Shown piece by piece: positions 19,551 through 31,690 of a DNA stretch of 64,000 nucleotides (its first letter is position 1; every line of letters starts with the position of its first letter). The DNA lies in contig CM061142.1 in assembly GCA_030789695.1 (NCBI GenBank), positions 148,139,266-148,203,265 on the forward strand, read 5' to 3'. A program made the translations under genes and the position numbers. Below the pieces are notes generated by a model. It was not told where the DNA came from. It worked only from the letters and a program-made list of their open reading frames with translations, and made no database searches. The stretch is from Scilla litardierei. Lineage: Eukaryota > Streptophyta > Magnoliopsida > Asparagales > Asparagaceae.

Positions 19551-21310
19551 ATGCCTTTACAGACTAGATATGTGTGTGGGGGGGGGAGGGGGCAAATTGC
19601 ATGCTGCCAAGAAGAAGAAAATAGTGACCCCAGCACTTCTTCTTCTGGGACAACACCTCCCCTCCACATAGCGACCCTTTCCCAGCACTGCCAGTACCAC
19701 CAGTACCACCAGCACAGCCAACTCAACCCATAGAGACGTATGGGATCACATTCAGAGATGACGCACACCATGCCAAATTTGAGAGGATCTCCAAATGTCA
19801 GATCATTTTCTCTAGGTTCAATCACATCCCCACACTAGAGCGCCTAGGGTATTCAAGGAGCTGCACTAATTGTATGATAACGTCGATTGGGGTGACTTTT
19901 TGTCGGTGTCAGTGAACACCTACGTTCGACTGACACTTGAGGTCTTGAGTTCTATTCGTAGGAGTCCTAGGGGCTACTCTTTTAGATTCATGGACCGTGA
20001 GTATGCTATCACCCTTGCAATGGCCCAAGCTTACTTTCATTGGCAGATAGTCCTAGGCCTGAGCTATTTATCCTTTAGGCTATGACACCGGAGAGAGCAT
20101 TCGAGGCTGGCGGGGACGTCTTAGTTCATGCCATATCCATTGATGTAGCTAGTTGGTTCTTCGACCATATTATTTCCATGCTCGCCTCCACCAATGCGAT
20201 TTGTTGTGGCGGTCTGATCATCCTTCTGACCATATCTTCGACATCCAGTTTCCTGCTGATCTGCGCCTAGCTACGGGGCTTACTTCCCTTACTGATTATG
20301 TTTTGATCCGTATGCATATGGTCCGAGCACATGGCCAGCGCCATTGGGTTTGGCTCCATGGTTCCTTCTCTGTAGATTATATTATTCTTCCAACCCATGT
20401 TCGGACCCACATTGGACCAGCATGTGCTTAGTGGAGGTTCCATATGGATCCTCATTCCACCTGCATACGTGCTAGAGCTCGATGATGAGCAACTGCAGCA
20501 TCCAATCGAGCCTCACCCAACTGAGATCCCTATAGTTCAGCCTACCTCTGAGCCCTTGCCTGGACCCAGAATACCTATCTCCACATCTGATCATACTAAG
20601 GGTTCCACGTCCACTTCCATTCCTGAGAGTTCCACGTTTTTGTCTAGCACTATTCTTATCACTTCTGAGAGTGCTGAGCCTTCCATTCCTTCTTCCGTAG
20701 AGATCCCTGCATCACTAGAGACCCCAATGTCTGGGGTGACCTTATATTCTGCTTTCACATACACCCCACCTGTCGATATTCATGTCTCCACTACAGTATT
20801 TTCAGAGACTGTCGTGGTGTCTGTCACCACATCTGTTGCCACAACCTCTGCACCCTCCTCCACTTCTGCTGACACTTCTATCACACCATCTGTTGCACCT
20901 ACTTTTGAGAGCATTCTTGTGTTTCAGCCTCACTTGGAGGTCGGGCTTTCTTTTCTAAGCTCCGCTCCACACACCCCCCTGTTGTTGTTCCGCTCATTTT
21001 TGGAGGCCGAGTGAGTCCACCTCGTGCACATACACGTCCCTCTTCTTCCACTACTAACGACAGAGATTTGCACCTACGTGCAGTCAAGTCTATAGAATCT
21101 GGTATTAGAGTTGACTTTCGAGCCCTCACCCAGGCTGTTGCTGCCCAGCAGACCCATATTGCCCTCATTCCAGGTATTCAGCAAACGATGAACTAGATTT
21201 TACAGCATTTGCAGCAGCATCAGCAGCCAGCCCCACAGCCACCACCCCCACCACCCCAACAGGGAGGTAATGGTGCTGCACCTGAGTAGGCACTTCACCG
21301 TGATGCCTGA
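19551..21310 (+). pseudogene. ATHILA-ORF1-like gene of element B
   Basis: This is a decayed homologue of 3388-5421. Shared stretches are YGITFRDDAHHAKFERIS, YDNVDWGDFLSVSVNTY, RQHWVWLHG-like RHWVWLHGSF, IPPAYVLELD, a Ser/Thr/Pro-rich region (about 20500-20940) and the heptad-like segment VKSIESGIRVDFRALTQAV. A poly-G run near 19573 and several stops and frameshifts disrupt it. The start is uncertain because the N-terminus is degraded. The protein ends shortly after GGNGAAPE, at 21286 or 21308. Confidence 0.7.
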
Positions 21311-23105
21311 TATATTTTTTCTCCCATCTCTCCCCTTTATTTTGTTTGCCCCGTTGTCTTCACCTTTTTAGGGAAACTATATATTCTAGCTTGGAGGAGA
21401 GTATTTTTTTGACCAGCGTTGCATCCATATCAACATTTTGTATGCTTGGCTTGCATATCTTTATTATTTATCATATAGATGAATTAGGATTCAACTTTTC
21501 TTTCACTCTGCATCATTATCGCACCCACACCCAAACACCCATATCTTATATGTCTGTGTGCCACACTTTGCACATTGGGGACAATGTGATGTTTAGCTTG
21601 GGGGAGTGAGTGCACGCATGCACTTTTATTTTCTTTATTTTCATTTTCATTTTCAATTTTTTTGTTTTCCACTTATTTTCATTTTTTACAATGCATCATG
21701 TTTTCTTACTTTTAGATTGCTTGCATGTGTATATAGTTAGTTTTTTTTTCACTTTATCCTTGTTTTTTTACTTTCTTTGCTAGACATGAATTTGCTATGA
21801 TAAATTTAGCTTGAAACCCACTTTACCGGTGCACATATCCTTTTACCATGCCGTTGTCTTCATTTCTAATGACATTCACGATATATTCGTGTGCACTTGA
21901 GAAAAATGTCTTCCAATGTGATATTTATTGTTTATGAATGAATCTTAACGTTGATTTGTCTAAGAAGTACTTTATTGTATGCTATTTATAGAAAACACAT
22001 CAAAATTTAAGCATTGACTGCATTATATTTGGAGTACTGCTTTCATATCTATATCATTTCTTGTTTGCATGAATTGTGTGTTAAATCTTTGGGTTTAATG
22101 AATTGAATGTCATTTGATATGAATAGATTAGCCTGCTTTAGAAATTAAACTGAGTAGAGGACATTACCCTGCTGAAGTAGTTATGCACATACAAAGAGTG
22201 AACTGAGTGATATTATTATTCTTTCTCCACATATCTTTAAAATATTTCTATACATACAATCATTGGAAATTCTCCCCTAGAGTGATTCTTATTTTAACAT
22301 CTTTTCTAATTCACCAAAAAGCCAGAAAGCTCCCAAAATTCAAAAAGAAAAAGAAATGAGCCTTGTGTATATATGGATTAGGAAAAAAAGAGAGAAAAAA
22401 AAGAAAAATAAAACAAAACAAAACAAAAAGAAAAAAATAAAAAAATATGTATATACACAACTCCGGCCTTGAAAATATCTTTTTCTTACTTTCAATTTTC
22501 TTTTCTGGAGCTACAACACTTGGGAAAAAGCCATGTTCTAAACATTTGATGCCATTACACTTATAGATAAGCTGGGGGGGGGGGGGGTTAATCCAATAAT
22601 GAGTGAGAGAGGGATTAATTATATGTGCATGATTACCAAGCCTAGGTAATCTCTAATACTTAGGTAGATGACTTTGAGTATGACGACATCTATGAATTGA
22701 AAAATGAACATGAAATTCATGAAACCACATCTTTCTATTCTTATATATATGAATTGTGTGATATCTCTTATACTCCAAGTAGAAGCAGTCAACTGAAAAA
22801 TGTGTTTGCTATGAATACGTATATCATTTTCTATTCCTTAGACGATGTTTAACGATTAAGTGATTTCGTATTTCATAAGATTCTATTTATAGTTTTTATT
22901 TCAAGTGTGCCAAATATGAAACGATATTGAAATAAAAATGATAGTGTGTTTATATTCCTTGTTGGTGCAGCTTGGTAGATGAATTCAAGTTCTGAGAGAA
23001 TGACCTAGCAATTCCCTTTCTTCGCTTTCTTTTCGATGATTAGGTTTTCTTTATTTTTATTCGCCAAGTTTGCTTTTTTACTTATCTTCCTCGAGGATGA
23101 GTAAT
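21311..23105 (+). other. Long non-coding 3' region of element B
   Basis: This AT-rich counterpart of 1603-3387 has no supported gene. It contains cattggggacaatgtg followed by agcttgggggagtg (about 21570-21608), an A-rich simple stretch (22378-22445) and a run of 14 G (22574-22587) within a second gataagctggggg tract. Confidence 0.65.
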
Positions 23106-23124
23106 AGGTAAGCTTGGTGGATTT
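23106..23124 (+). other. Polypurine tract of element B
   Basis: aggtaagcttggtggattt directly precedes the LTR's TG. It matches A's tract except at the GGGG core. Confidence 0.7.
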
Positions 23125-23261
23125 TGATATGCTTATACTTTACACTTTATTTTCGCATATTTCCATGCCATATCGATCTCCAATATTGCGAATTCAAAGC
23201 TTAAACGACGATTTCTCGACAATTTTCACTATTTCTATGTTTCGTTGGATTTTCAGAAAAT

Positions 23262-23492
23262 ATGGAGCAATCGGGAGCAAATTGGAGCTATGAGCCTATA
23301 CACGCGTGCCGGAGCATCAGCGACGATGATATCGAGCTCACCGTGCTTAAATATGAGAAGAAGCGGAAGGAAGAGAAGAGAAAGATGAAGGAAGGAAGAA
23401 AGAAGAGGAGAAGCTGCAAATCAGCTCACTCGACCGAGTTGATCAGACCACTCGTCCGAGTGAGACTGATACTGGCCAAGCCCAAGCCCTAA
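23262..23492 (+). CDS. U3 small ORF, element B 3' LTR
   Basis: This 76-residue ORF starts MEQSGANWSYEPIHA and is then Lys/Glu/Arg-rich, reading into the first palindromes. It follows gattttcag|aaaat. It is the closest B counterpart of A's ORF at 1001-1417. Function unknown. Confidence 0.4.
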   Translation: MEQSGANWSYEPIHACRSISDDDIELTVLKYEKKRKEEKRKMKEGRKKRRSCKSAHSTELIRPLVRVRLILAKPKP

Positions 23493-23756
23493 AGCACGTC
23501 AAAGAAATTCGGTCGAGTCACACTTTCACTCGACCGAGTGAAAAGCCCACTCGACCGAGTGGAGAAGGAGAAGCTGGAACTAGAACGCTTATTTTGAAGA
23601 TTCCTGCAAGAGCTCCCACTCGACCGAGTGAGACGGCCACTCGACCGAGTGAGCCGACCACTCGATCGAGTGGCTAGAAGATACAGAGCACCGAATTTTG
23701 AAGATTTTCTGCAGAAAGTTCCACTCAACCGAGTGAAACTTCCACTCGGTCGAGTG
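23427..23756 (+). repeat. U3 palindrome array, element B 3' LTR
   Basis: About ten well-preserved copies are present. Three in the middle follow a strict 21-bp period: CACTCGACCGAGT, 8-bp spacer, repeated. Confidence 0.93.
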
Positions 23757-23838
23757 CGCCACTGGCCCAGATTTGAAAACTAGGTTTGTTTAGGGTTGAG
23801 AGTATTTTGGTCAGCTTTTTCCTAGGATTTTGAGCCAG

Positions 23839-23846
23839 TATAAATA
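23839..23846 (+). promoter_or_regulatory. TATA box of element B 3' LTR
   Basis: TATAAATA in ccagtataaataggtag lies 82 bp after the array, the same spacing as in A's LTRs. Confidence 0.65.
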
Positions 23847-24881
23847 GGTAGTTTCATGAGCCGTCAAAAAGAGAGACGACACAGCTAGAGATCATAGAGA
23901 AGACTCAACTTTTATTTGCTATTGTTTTTGATTGGAGATCTATTCTTAATTCTCTTGTTGGATTGAAGCCTTGGGATTCATTGGTTTGTCTAAACTCTTG
24001 TTCTATTCAGTTTTTATGATTATTTCTTGTTTAGTTCTCTTCTCTATGATGATTTTAATTGTCTCCATGAATTCTATTGGTTTGATCATGATTTTTTGTG
24101 AGTAGTCTCTTTGCTCTAGGAGAAAGGGATGAACACTATGAATTTAGAGCTTGATATGTGAAATTTAATGAAAACCCATGTTGCTAAACTTATTTTAGGG
24201 TTAGATTATGATTGATCTACCCCAAATAGCCAGAGATTTATACTTAGATCTTGAGAGCTCGAGAGAGGATCTTGGTCTATAGGAAGCCCTAGATATTTGA
24301 TTTAGATCTATAATTTGGATATCCTAGATTTGGTGTGTGGGAGCGACCAAAGCTAGCATCTTTATTATATTTCTATAATTATATTCGTGTATACAATGGT
24401 AAGACAAATACGAACCATCATAATCTAGATTCGAACTCACGTTGCATGACAGTGAACTTGAGCGAGAATTGAATTATATTTTCGATCTTAATGCTAATAA
24501 TTTAAACTAGACTTGCGAGACAGCAAGGTTCTACTTTGAATTATTATAGACTTGCATAGCTCCAGAGCGTGCACTAGTTCACAACAAAGTTGCGACAATT
24601 TCACCCCAAATTGAGAGTTAGTAATTGGGAGTTCATATTCACACTGATGCTCGAAAATCTATAGTGTAGATTCCCTAGTCCTAAGCATTCTTATTAATTA
24701 AATTTACATCAGATATTTCTACATGTTCGTGACATACACATTTCTTCACCATTGTTCCATCCGTGCCACATAACCAAGATAATACCAATAGTTTTCCCCG
24801 TGATTCAAATACCCTCTTACCACTTAACCATGCGATTGTAGTAAAAGTACATTGTTTTCTGAGTACATCCAGACACGATCA

Positions 24882-25231
24882 CCTCTCTAAAGGGTGGTCT
24901 ACAAGAGTAAAGAGATCCACATATTATGCGTAAATGAAACATATTGCAACATTCAAGTGCTGAAAGTAAAACCGAGAAACAAGTAAACATGAGATTGCAA
25001 CATTTATGGATCGATGACAATTATTTTAAAGTTATCATTTAAATATTCGGGAACCCATGTACATCGTAGGAGACTTAAGGAGCTGGACTTCACCCAGCGT
25101 GGGTGAAAACAATGGTACCACAAACAACGACACGAGCACTATAGGGACCTCTTGTATCGCCCCCATTTTGGGTGTGGTATGGTGATACTTTTCTTCCTCA
25201 TGGTTCATCACGAGTACACCCAGTTGGGAGA
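24882..25231. other. Sequence between elements B and C
   Basis: This 350-bp stretch has no recognisable gene. It ends gttgggaga, which resembles a copia polypurine tract directly before C's LTR, so it may be the tail of an older relative of C. Its left part is the far side of B's target site. Confidence 0.4.
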
Positions 25232-27513
25232 TGTGTATGCCCTCGAGGCAATTTATCTCTTTGTATGTGTACAAACATCTTGTTCGAAATAACAGTAAGC
25301 TGTTTAGTAATAATTTATCTAAGTTAATAATAACGTAGTCTACATTAGAACTCAAGTAAAGTCCTGAGACTTGATGTGAGGTTAAATAAGTATCGAGATG
25401 AGGATCTCGATTATGGAGAATTGCTTGATCGTTTGTAGCATAAGTCTAAAATCGTTCGTGACCGTAGATGTTTCGGGAAAAGAATGTTGATACATCGAAT
25501 AGACCATTGTGTCTTTGTCTTCACCATGGAGTGGTGACAATGATCTCACGGTCGTTCGACTTGGCGAAGTCGGAGACGAGACACATGTGCTCATTGGAGA
25601 GTGAGTTCACTGAACAACCCAATGGGAGTTATCATATGGTTAACATTGACTACTCTGTCAATGATGATAGGCAAGTTTGTCCTTAGACTTGAGTTCATTG
25701 TACGTATCTGTAAGTGAATGGTGTCACTTAGATCCCTGACCTAGCTTCGAGGCAAGGCCTGTTGAAAGGTCTTTGGTTGGGTGACACTTGAAGCGTGTGA
25801 GGAGAGTAATGACAAAGAAAGTATTTGCCTCTCCCGTTTATAGAGAGTTAGTGGCGCACGTGTTAGTTCGGTCTTTAGTAAAAACTATGGCCAGAGTATG
25901 TTGGAAGAAGTCCAACATTATTTGACTAAAGACCGATAGAGACTAACTGGTTTCGAGCTATTGGGGTTGACAGTTGACCATAACCTTGGCTTGGCTAAGA
26001 GGCATAATTATGACGAAGGGACTAAAACTGCGGTATTCATCACAGATACAGTCAAAGTGATCCAGATGACACTTTAATCAATCGGTCAATCACGTAATTA
26101 TGATACCAAACCAGAGACAACACATGCTGCTCATGGTTAATATCGTCTAGAGGTTTCGAGCTCCAACCTGTAGTAGGGCCAGGCTGTAGGTCTCACACCG
26201 AGTAGAATTTGTGTCTTAGTAATAGGAAGGATTTAGGAGGAGTGCACTCGGGTGCACGAGAATAATGAAATACACAAAGGGTTTGTGACTATAATTCTAT
26301 AAATATTAAATGGAAATTATAATATGTCATAAAGTGTTTTGGACATATGATGCATAGAAATAAAGAGAGGATTTTTTCACGAAAGTCGAGGAAAAAACCG
26401 CGCTCGAATCGGAGTCAAAATGGACCCAGAATGTCTATTTAAAAGAGGTTTTAAACAGAAACTAATAAAAATGAGCCATAATTTGCTTAGCCCATTAGGC
26501 CGGGCCAAAGGAGAATCTGGTGCCCCTTGTGGGTGCCAGATGCGCCCAAACTTGGGTGCGTGCCTTGCACGCGTGTGGCTCATGTTGGGCCACACTGCTT
26601 AGGTTTTTGAAACCTGTAATGTGGACTGCTTTTTTTTTATAGAACAACGTCTTTTTGGCCAATTTTGAGCCAATGTTTTAGGGGACAAACAAAGTCAAAT
26701 TTGAGCGCCGTTTGTTTCTATGAGTTCACCGTTCAGTGCTCTTCGAGTTGATATTTGATATCACTTGCAAAGCTCAACGGTGAGGGATGAAAAATTCGTT
26801 AAAGTTTGGCCTTAATGTAAGGTAAAATAAATTAATTTTTTCCCTCTAAATTGATTAGTCACACATCGCTCGTGAGACGAGGAAGGAGGCCGGCTCTCTG
26901 TATAAATAGGGGCTGAGCCTCCCCTTTGAACCTACACTAAGTCTTCGCTTTGGTTAGCTCCAAAAAGTTTGAGCACACCCGAACTTAGACTAATAATTAT
27001 TCACTCATCCTAAAATTCTTTCATTCCTCCGTTCAAGTCGTAGCAAGATGGTGAGGAGGGTTGGATTGGATCCAAAGTCTTTGACGCTGGTCCTGCTCAA
27101 GTGAAGCTTTCTTTAGCAAGTGGTTGTCTTGGAAGCACGATATTGGCTCGCCTTGGGACACGATTTATCTCGGGACGTGGTTTGGCTCGGGAGAAGTGGC
27201 TCAACCCTAATGCGTGGCATCGCTTCGGAGATAAAGACATGTTGCTGAAAACGACGCTTCACGCGGTAGCGAAGTGACGGGTATGTTAATTTATTTTATG
27301 CTTTCATAAATGTTGCAATAATTTAGATCTATCTTTGGGGTTGGTCAGACCCACCCCAAGATAGTAGATTTTTGTGGTTAAGGTTAATGTAATCCTTAGG
27401 GTTGTCATTAAATAGTTTAATGAATTCTTCTGCTGCCTTTTTCTGATTCCATCGTCTGTCCGATGTAGGACGGGCGTAGATTTTATGCCCTGATGGTCCA
27501 TCAAAACCATACA
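25232..27513 (+). repeat. 5' LTR of element C
   Basis: This 2282-bp LTR starts TGTGTATGCCCTCG and ends ACCATACA. Collinear copies occur in the three fragments downstream. The solo LTR H shares the ATGCCCTCG start and the TATA region. Confidence 0.88.
26901..26908 (+). promoter_or_regulatory. TATA box of element C 5' LTR
   Basis: TATAAATAGGGG is followed by CT-rich sequence. It is conserved in H (49231) and in the 3' LTR piece (59397). Confidence 0.65.
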
Positions 27514-27514
27514 T

Positions 27515-27527
27515 TGGTATCAGAGCC
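27515..27527 (+). other. Primer binding site, tRNA-Met (element C)
   Basis: TGGTATCAGAGCC lies one base after the LTR. It is complementary to the 3' end of plant initiator tRNA-Met, the usual copia primer. Confidence 0.9.
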
Positions 27528-28754
27528 TAAGTCTACTTTGATCTAATTTCTGCAAATGATATGAAAGCATGCGATGTTTATTAGAAACATGACAATAATA
27601 TGATTATTTAGATATAATAATTATGTGTTAATTATTAAATATGTTGCAACTTTAATTATGAGATAAATTTTTAAGTTGCTTGTTTCTATGCTAATAATTA
27701 TGAGATGCTTATTAAAAATTGTAGTAACTTAATTTTTATGATATAATTTTAAGTTACAAGTATTCATGCTAAAATTTTATGTGATAAAATTTTTAGTATT
27801 TTAATGGTTATTTAATTTCTTGTTCATTATATGATAACGCAAGAAAACCTTTTAGGTTAGACATTAAAAGCTTTCTAAAAATTATGAGATAATTTTTATG
27901 GACGTGCTATGATTTAAAAATTGTTGCAAAAAATTAAATTTTTAATACTTGATTAGGGTAGCACTCACCAATTATTATTATTTTAATTGTTCTAATAATA
28001 ATTTTGAAAAGGCTATGCCTTAAATTGTTGCAACTTGAATTTTTAAAATAAGATAGCACGCTGATTTCAATTATGCCTTATAGTTGATAAGGACATTAAT
28101 AAAAGTTATTAACCACTTCTAATAATTTTGAATTTTAGGATTCAAATAGTTGATAGGATCAACTAGTTTAATGAAGCCATATTAAATCGATATTACACAT
28201 ACAAATAATTAGTATCATTAAAGGATCATGAACCGGTGTTTAGCATTTTTGTGACTAGTGTTGTCGATCACCTCAGCTCGATTGGGGATAGTGATCCTGG
28301 CATAGCCAATTCCCCTGACCATGTTCCGCTGGACCACGAGGATGCAAGATAGTTTTATGTGACACCATCGATTACATTTAGTCTAATACGTTTAAAATCT
28401 TATTCAAGAATAGCAGTAGCCCTCATTGTTTTAGAGGTTGGCAACTATATGTTCCGTGTTGTAGTTGTTGAGAACACTCAAGTTATGGCATGACTACCTT
28501 GTGGAAACCAACTTATTATTACATGTGATGTAGTCTAGACTTAACCTAAACCATCGCGTCATGCATACACCGAGCGCCGGTGTAAGTTAGGCTAGACACA
28601 AAAACAAGGGTCCGACTAGACTAGTCATTGTGATTTGGATGAGCACACTCATGATCATAAGTGGCTATGGGTAAAACTGATAAGGGAATCACATATGATG
28701 TGATTGATGAAGAGTCGTCTACCAATCGCAGAGTTAAGCAATTTTTTGAGCACA
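27528..28754 (+). other. Non-coding 5' interior of element C
   Basis: No ORF is supported. 27600-28100 is AT-rich and has degenerate repeated phrases around taattatgagata and ttttaagtt. The remainder is unique sequence. A gag gene expected here is absent or beyond recognition. Confidence 0.5.
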
Positions 28755-31655
28755 TGTCATAGCCTGTTTGGCCATATACAGCGACTGATATGGTAGTCCT
28801 CTACGCACGAGTAGATGGAGTATAATGAGATGATAAGAGGTGATATGGCGTGTGAGTGGCGGGTGGCAGTCATGTAATTTCGTGAAGAGTGTATGGGCAT
28901 TTTGGTCATTTGGCTATAAGGGTGGAAGTGTGTGTAGAGCAAAGGTGGGTGTGTAAAGTAGTGTCATACTTGTAAATTTTGAAAGAGTGGGTTAGCATGA
29001 GAGGGGCTAGTGTGAAAAGGGATGGGATTAGTGGCACACTCGTAAATTTTTGGAAGGGTTAGGGGCAAAACAGTCATTTGGACTAAAGCTGCTGTGCGTA
29101 CATACTAAAGTTGTGTGTGCATAAAGTAATGGCAAACTAGTAAATACTTGAAACTTGAGGGGTAGTTTGGGAGGGTATTAAAGTCATTTAACTATAGGCA
29201 TGCTTATCCTAAAGGAGATTCTAGAGAGAGATATTTCTTTTGGAACTCTCTCCTCTCTTCTTTACATTCTTTCCATTTCTTTCTTTCATTTCCCCCTCTT
29301 TTCCTCTCCCTCTTGGCCGAACTCCCTCTTTCCCCCTTTTCATTTTTTAACACCCCAAAACCCAAATTTTACTTCCAAATAATTTAAGAAAACCCAAGCT
29401 CTTCAAGGAGAAAGAAAGGTGGAAGGAAGAGAAAGAGAAGAGAAGAAGAAAGGGGATTTCTTGAGGTGGGAAACTAATCTTGGTTTGGGAATTTCTATTT
29501 AGGATTATGAGGATGCTATGAAGTTATTTTGGTTGTTTATTATCTTAATTTCATGATTTTGTGTGTGCAATAGATCAAAAGATCAAATTTTTCTTTGGTT
29601 TTCTTAGCAAACTACTCTTCTCTAAAATTCTGAAACACTGATGTGAGTTTCTTCATGTATTTTGATCATTGTGAATGGAATTAACTTCTGAAAAAAAATA
29701 TATCCATGTAGCTCATGAAGTCCTACCCCAGATTCATATAAATTTTGATATATGTTGAGTTCAATAAGTAGGAGTAAAAATTCAAAGTTTACAACATGTC
29801 TGAAAATCTGTCAAACTGTGTCAAACTGGACACAGTTTAGAAAAATGAAGCCTATCTCCTGTACACTCTATGGAATTTGCTGTTCTTGGTCCATTGAAAA
29901 GTTAACAAGTTTATTTATAATTTCATCAGAGTGCTTATATTTCGACATTCTGACTCCAACATGCCTAAAATTGGCTTTTAATACAGACACAGAATTCTGT
30001 CAGAAAAACAGTCTGGACATGCTGCAACAAATAAATCACCATAAAGTGCCTAGTTCATATTTCTGCATGATATTTTATGGGTGAACCCAGGACTATTATA
30101 TCTCCAACTTTCATTCAGTGAGTTTTGTCAAATTCATAAGTGAAATTGATTAAATGTGCTGACTTTATAGCTGTTCCTGCACATTTCAGCAAGTTGAACT
30201 GTTTTGGGTGAAGTTGAAATTGTGATTATTGTTAAATTTTCCTTTTTAACATGGATGAATGTTGTTGATATCTTTAAGAAAGTTTAATTATGAGATTTGT
30301 TACAACAATTGATGGTGTGACACTCTTCATTTACATGGCGACTGCCATATGTTTGTTAAAATGCCCAAATGAAATTGAAATTGAAGAAACTTTGGAAATG
30401 GCCATTATAACATTTGTGCCATGTATTACATTGAGAAATTGTGTATGTTCAATGAAGACTATGACACATGAAATGTCAACTGGGATGTCTCGATCTGCCC
30501 TAAGGCGGGTGAGCATCCTGGTATGGGGATGGGGGAAGTTTGGGTATAACTTAACTATAAGGGGCTGGACTGAGAAGTTGGAGAAAGAGATATGTGATAT
30601 ATGATATTTATTTTCCACTCGCCTTTACCGGGAGTGGATGGGACATACTGAGGTTGTGTTATTATGTGGAGAGCCTCACTCCTGCCAGGGACGGTGGAGC
30701 TGAGAGGCCAGGCGTACAGTGCCCGTGTCCATTGCATCGTGTGCTATGTTCACCCCAAATTTGGGGTGAAGTCCAGGTCCATATCTTTAGGTGATACCCA
30801 GGCTTCCAAAGAGTCACTAACATCTGCTGCTAACTAATAAACTTCAGATGTGTTGTTGTTGCTGCACATTTGTGTGTTGTTCTTTTCTCTTGGATTGCTT
30901 GTACTCCCATTGCCTTTACACTCATAACCCTAAATGATTTCCCATACCCTAGTTAGTTTCCTACTGGGCACGTTTTGACGTGCTCATTTTACTTTTCAGG
31001 TCATGAGCAGAGGACAACAGAGCATAATATCCCTCAGGAGATTCCTTAGACGTAAGTTGACTTGGGGACACCACTCTTTTTGGGCTGTGTCGTGTAGTGT
31101 GAGTCGAGTCGAGTGGTGAGCGAGTTGTCTTTTGTAGCTGTGATATATGTTGGTGGCTTGTAGTACTTCTCATGTATACTTAAGGCAGTTCCACTTTGTA
31201 CTTGACGCTGGTTTGTAGTTCTCTCTTTGACTATGTAGTTCTATGGTTATGTAGCTTTTGTGATGACAGTATGTGTTGCTTCCTTTTATATATATGTGTG
31301 ATGTATGATCCCAGCATTCGTAATGGCCTGCTTATTATGTGTTTTGTTTTCACACTTGGTGTAACACCGCGGCTTGTCAGGCTCCATCCTCCCTTTCCCG
31401 GGTATGGGATGTCATATAAGGTATATGTGAGAATGGAGCGTGACAGCACACTCAAAGTATATGTGAGAATGGGGCGTGACAGCACACTCAAGGTTGTGAA
31501 GCTCAGGATGGGGCGTGACAACACACTCAAGGTTGACAACACGCTTAAGGTTGTGAAGCTTGAGTGTGGCGTGACAGCACACCCACCATCCTCCCTTCAC
31601 TACCTTATACATATACTTTATATATATAAGGTATATGTGAGAATGGGGCGTGACA
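28755..31655 (+). mobile_element. Element J: solo LTR inside element C
   Basis: J begins TGTCATAGCC and ends GGGGCGTGACA, flanked on both sides by gcaca (28750-28754 and 31656-31660). It has no primer site, ORF or second LTR. The GGGGCGTGACA terminus is common in plant Tekay-type gypsy LTRs (inference). Within it, 28887-29190 has three degenerate copies of a phrase with gtcattt and gtaaat, and 29210-29340 is pyrimidine-rich. A solo LTR arises by recombination between the two LTRs of a full element. Confidence 0.72.
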
Positions 31656-31690
31656 GCACACTCAAGGTTGTGAAGCTCAGGATGGTTGGG
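31417..31690 (+). repeat. Scrambled short duplications at the 3' end of J
   Basis: The LTR-end phrase gtatatgtgagaatgg and gcgtgacagcacactcaa occurs at 31421, about 31458 and 31631. Partial copies with ttgtgaagctcaggatgg lie between them. The unit joins the LTR terminus to the flanking target sequence, so the duplication happened after insertion. Confidence 0.7.

Larger units (their letters stand above)
12533..24881 (+). mobile_element. Element B: Athila-like retrotransposon, same family as A, decayed
   Basis: B has the same order of parts as A on the opposite strand: LTR, tRNA-Asp site, acidic domain, RT-RNase H-integrase, tail, palindrome array with TATA, leader intron candidate, ATHILA-ORF1-like gene, non-coding region, polypurine tract, LTR. 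Flanking pentamers are cctat and cctct, a target duplication with one mismatch. Every coding region has multiple stops or frameshifts, so B is older than A. Confidence 0.9.
23125..24881 (+). repeat. 3' LTR of element B
   Basis: This 1757-bp partner of 12533-14259 ends ACACGATCA and is followed by cctct. Its array and TATA box are better preserved than those of the 5' LTR. Confidence 0.92.

Noticed and set aside
29752..30604. Host exon candidates within J (ORFs 29752-30084 and 30290-30604)
   Set aside because: They lie inside a solo LTR bounded by a target duplication, have no recognisable domain and no coding-type composition.
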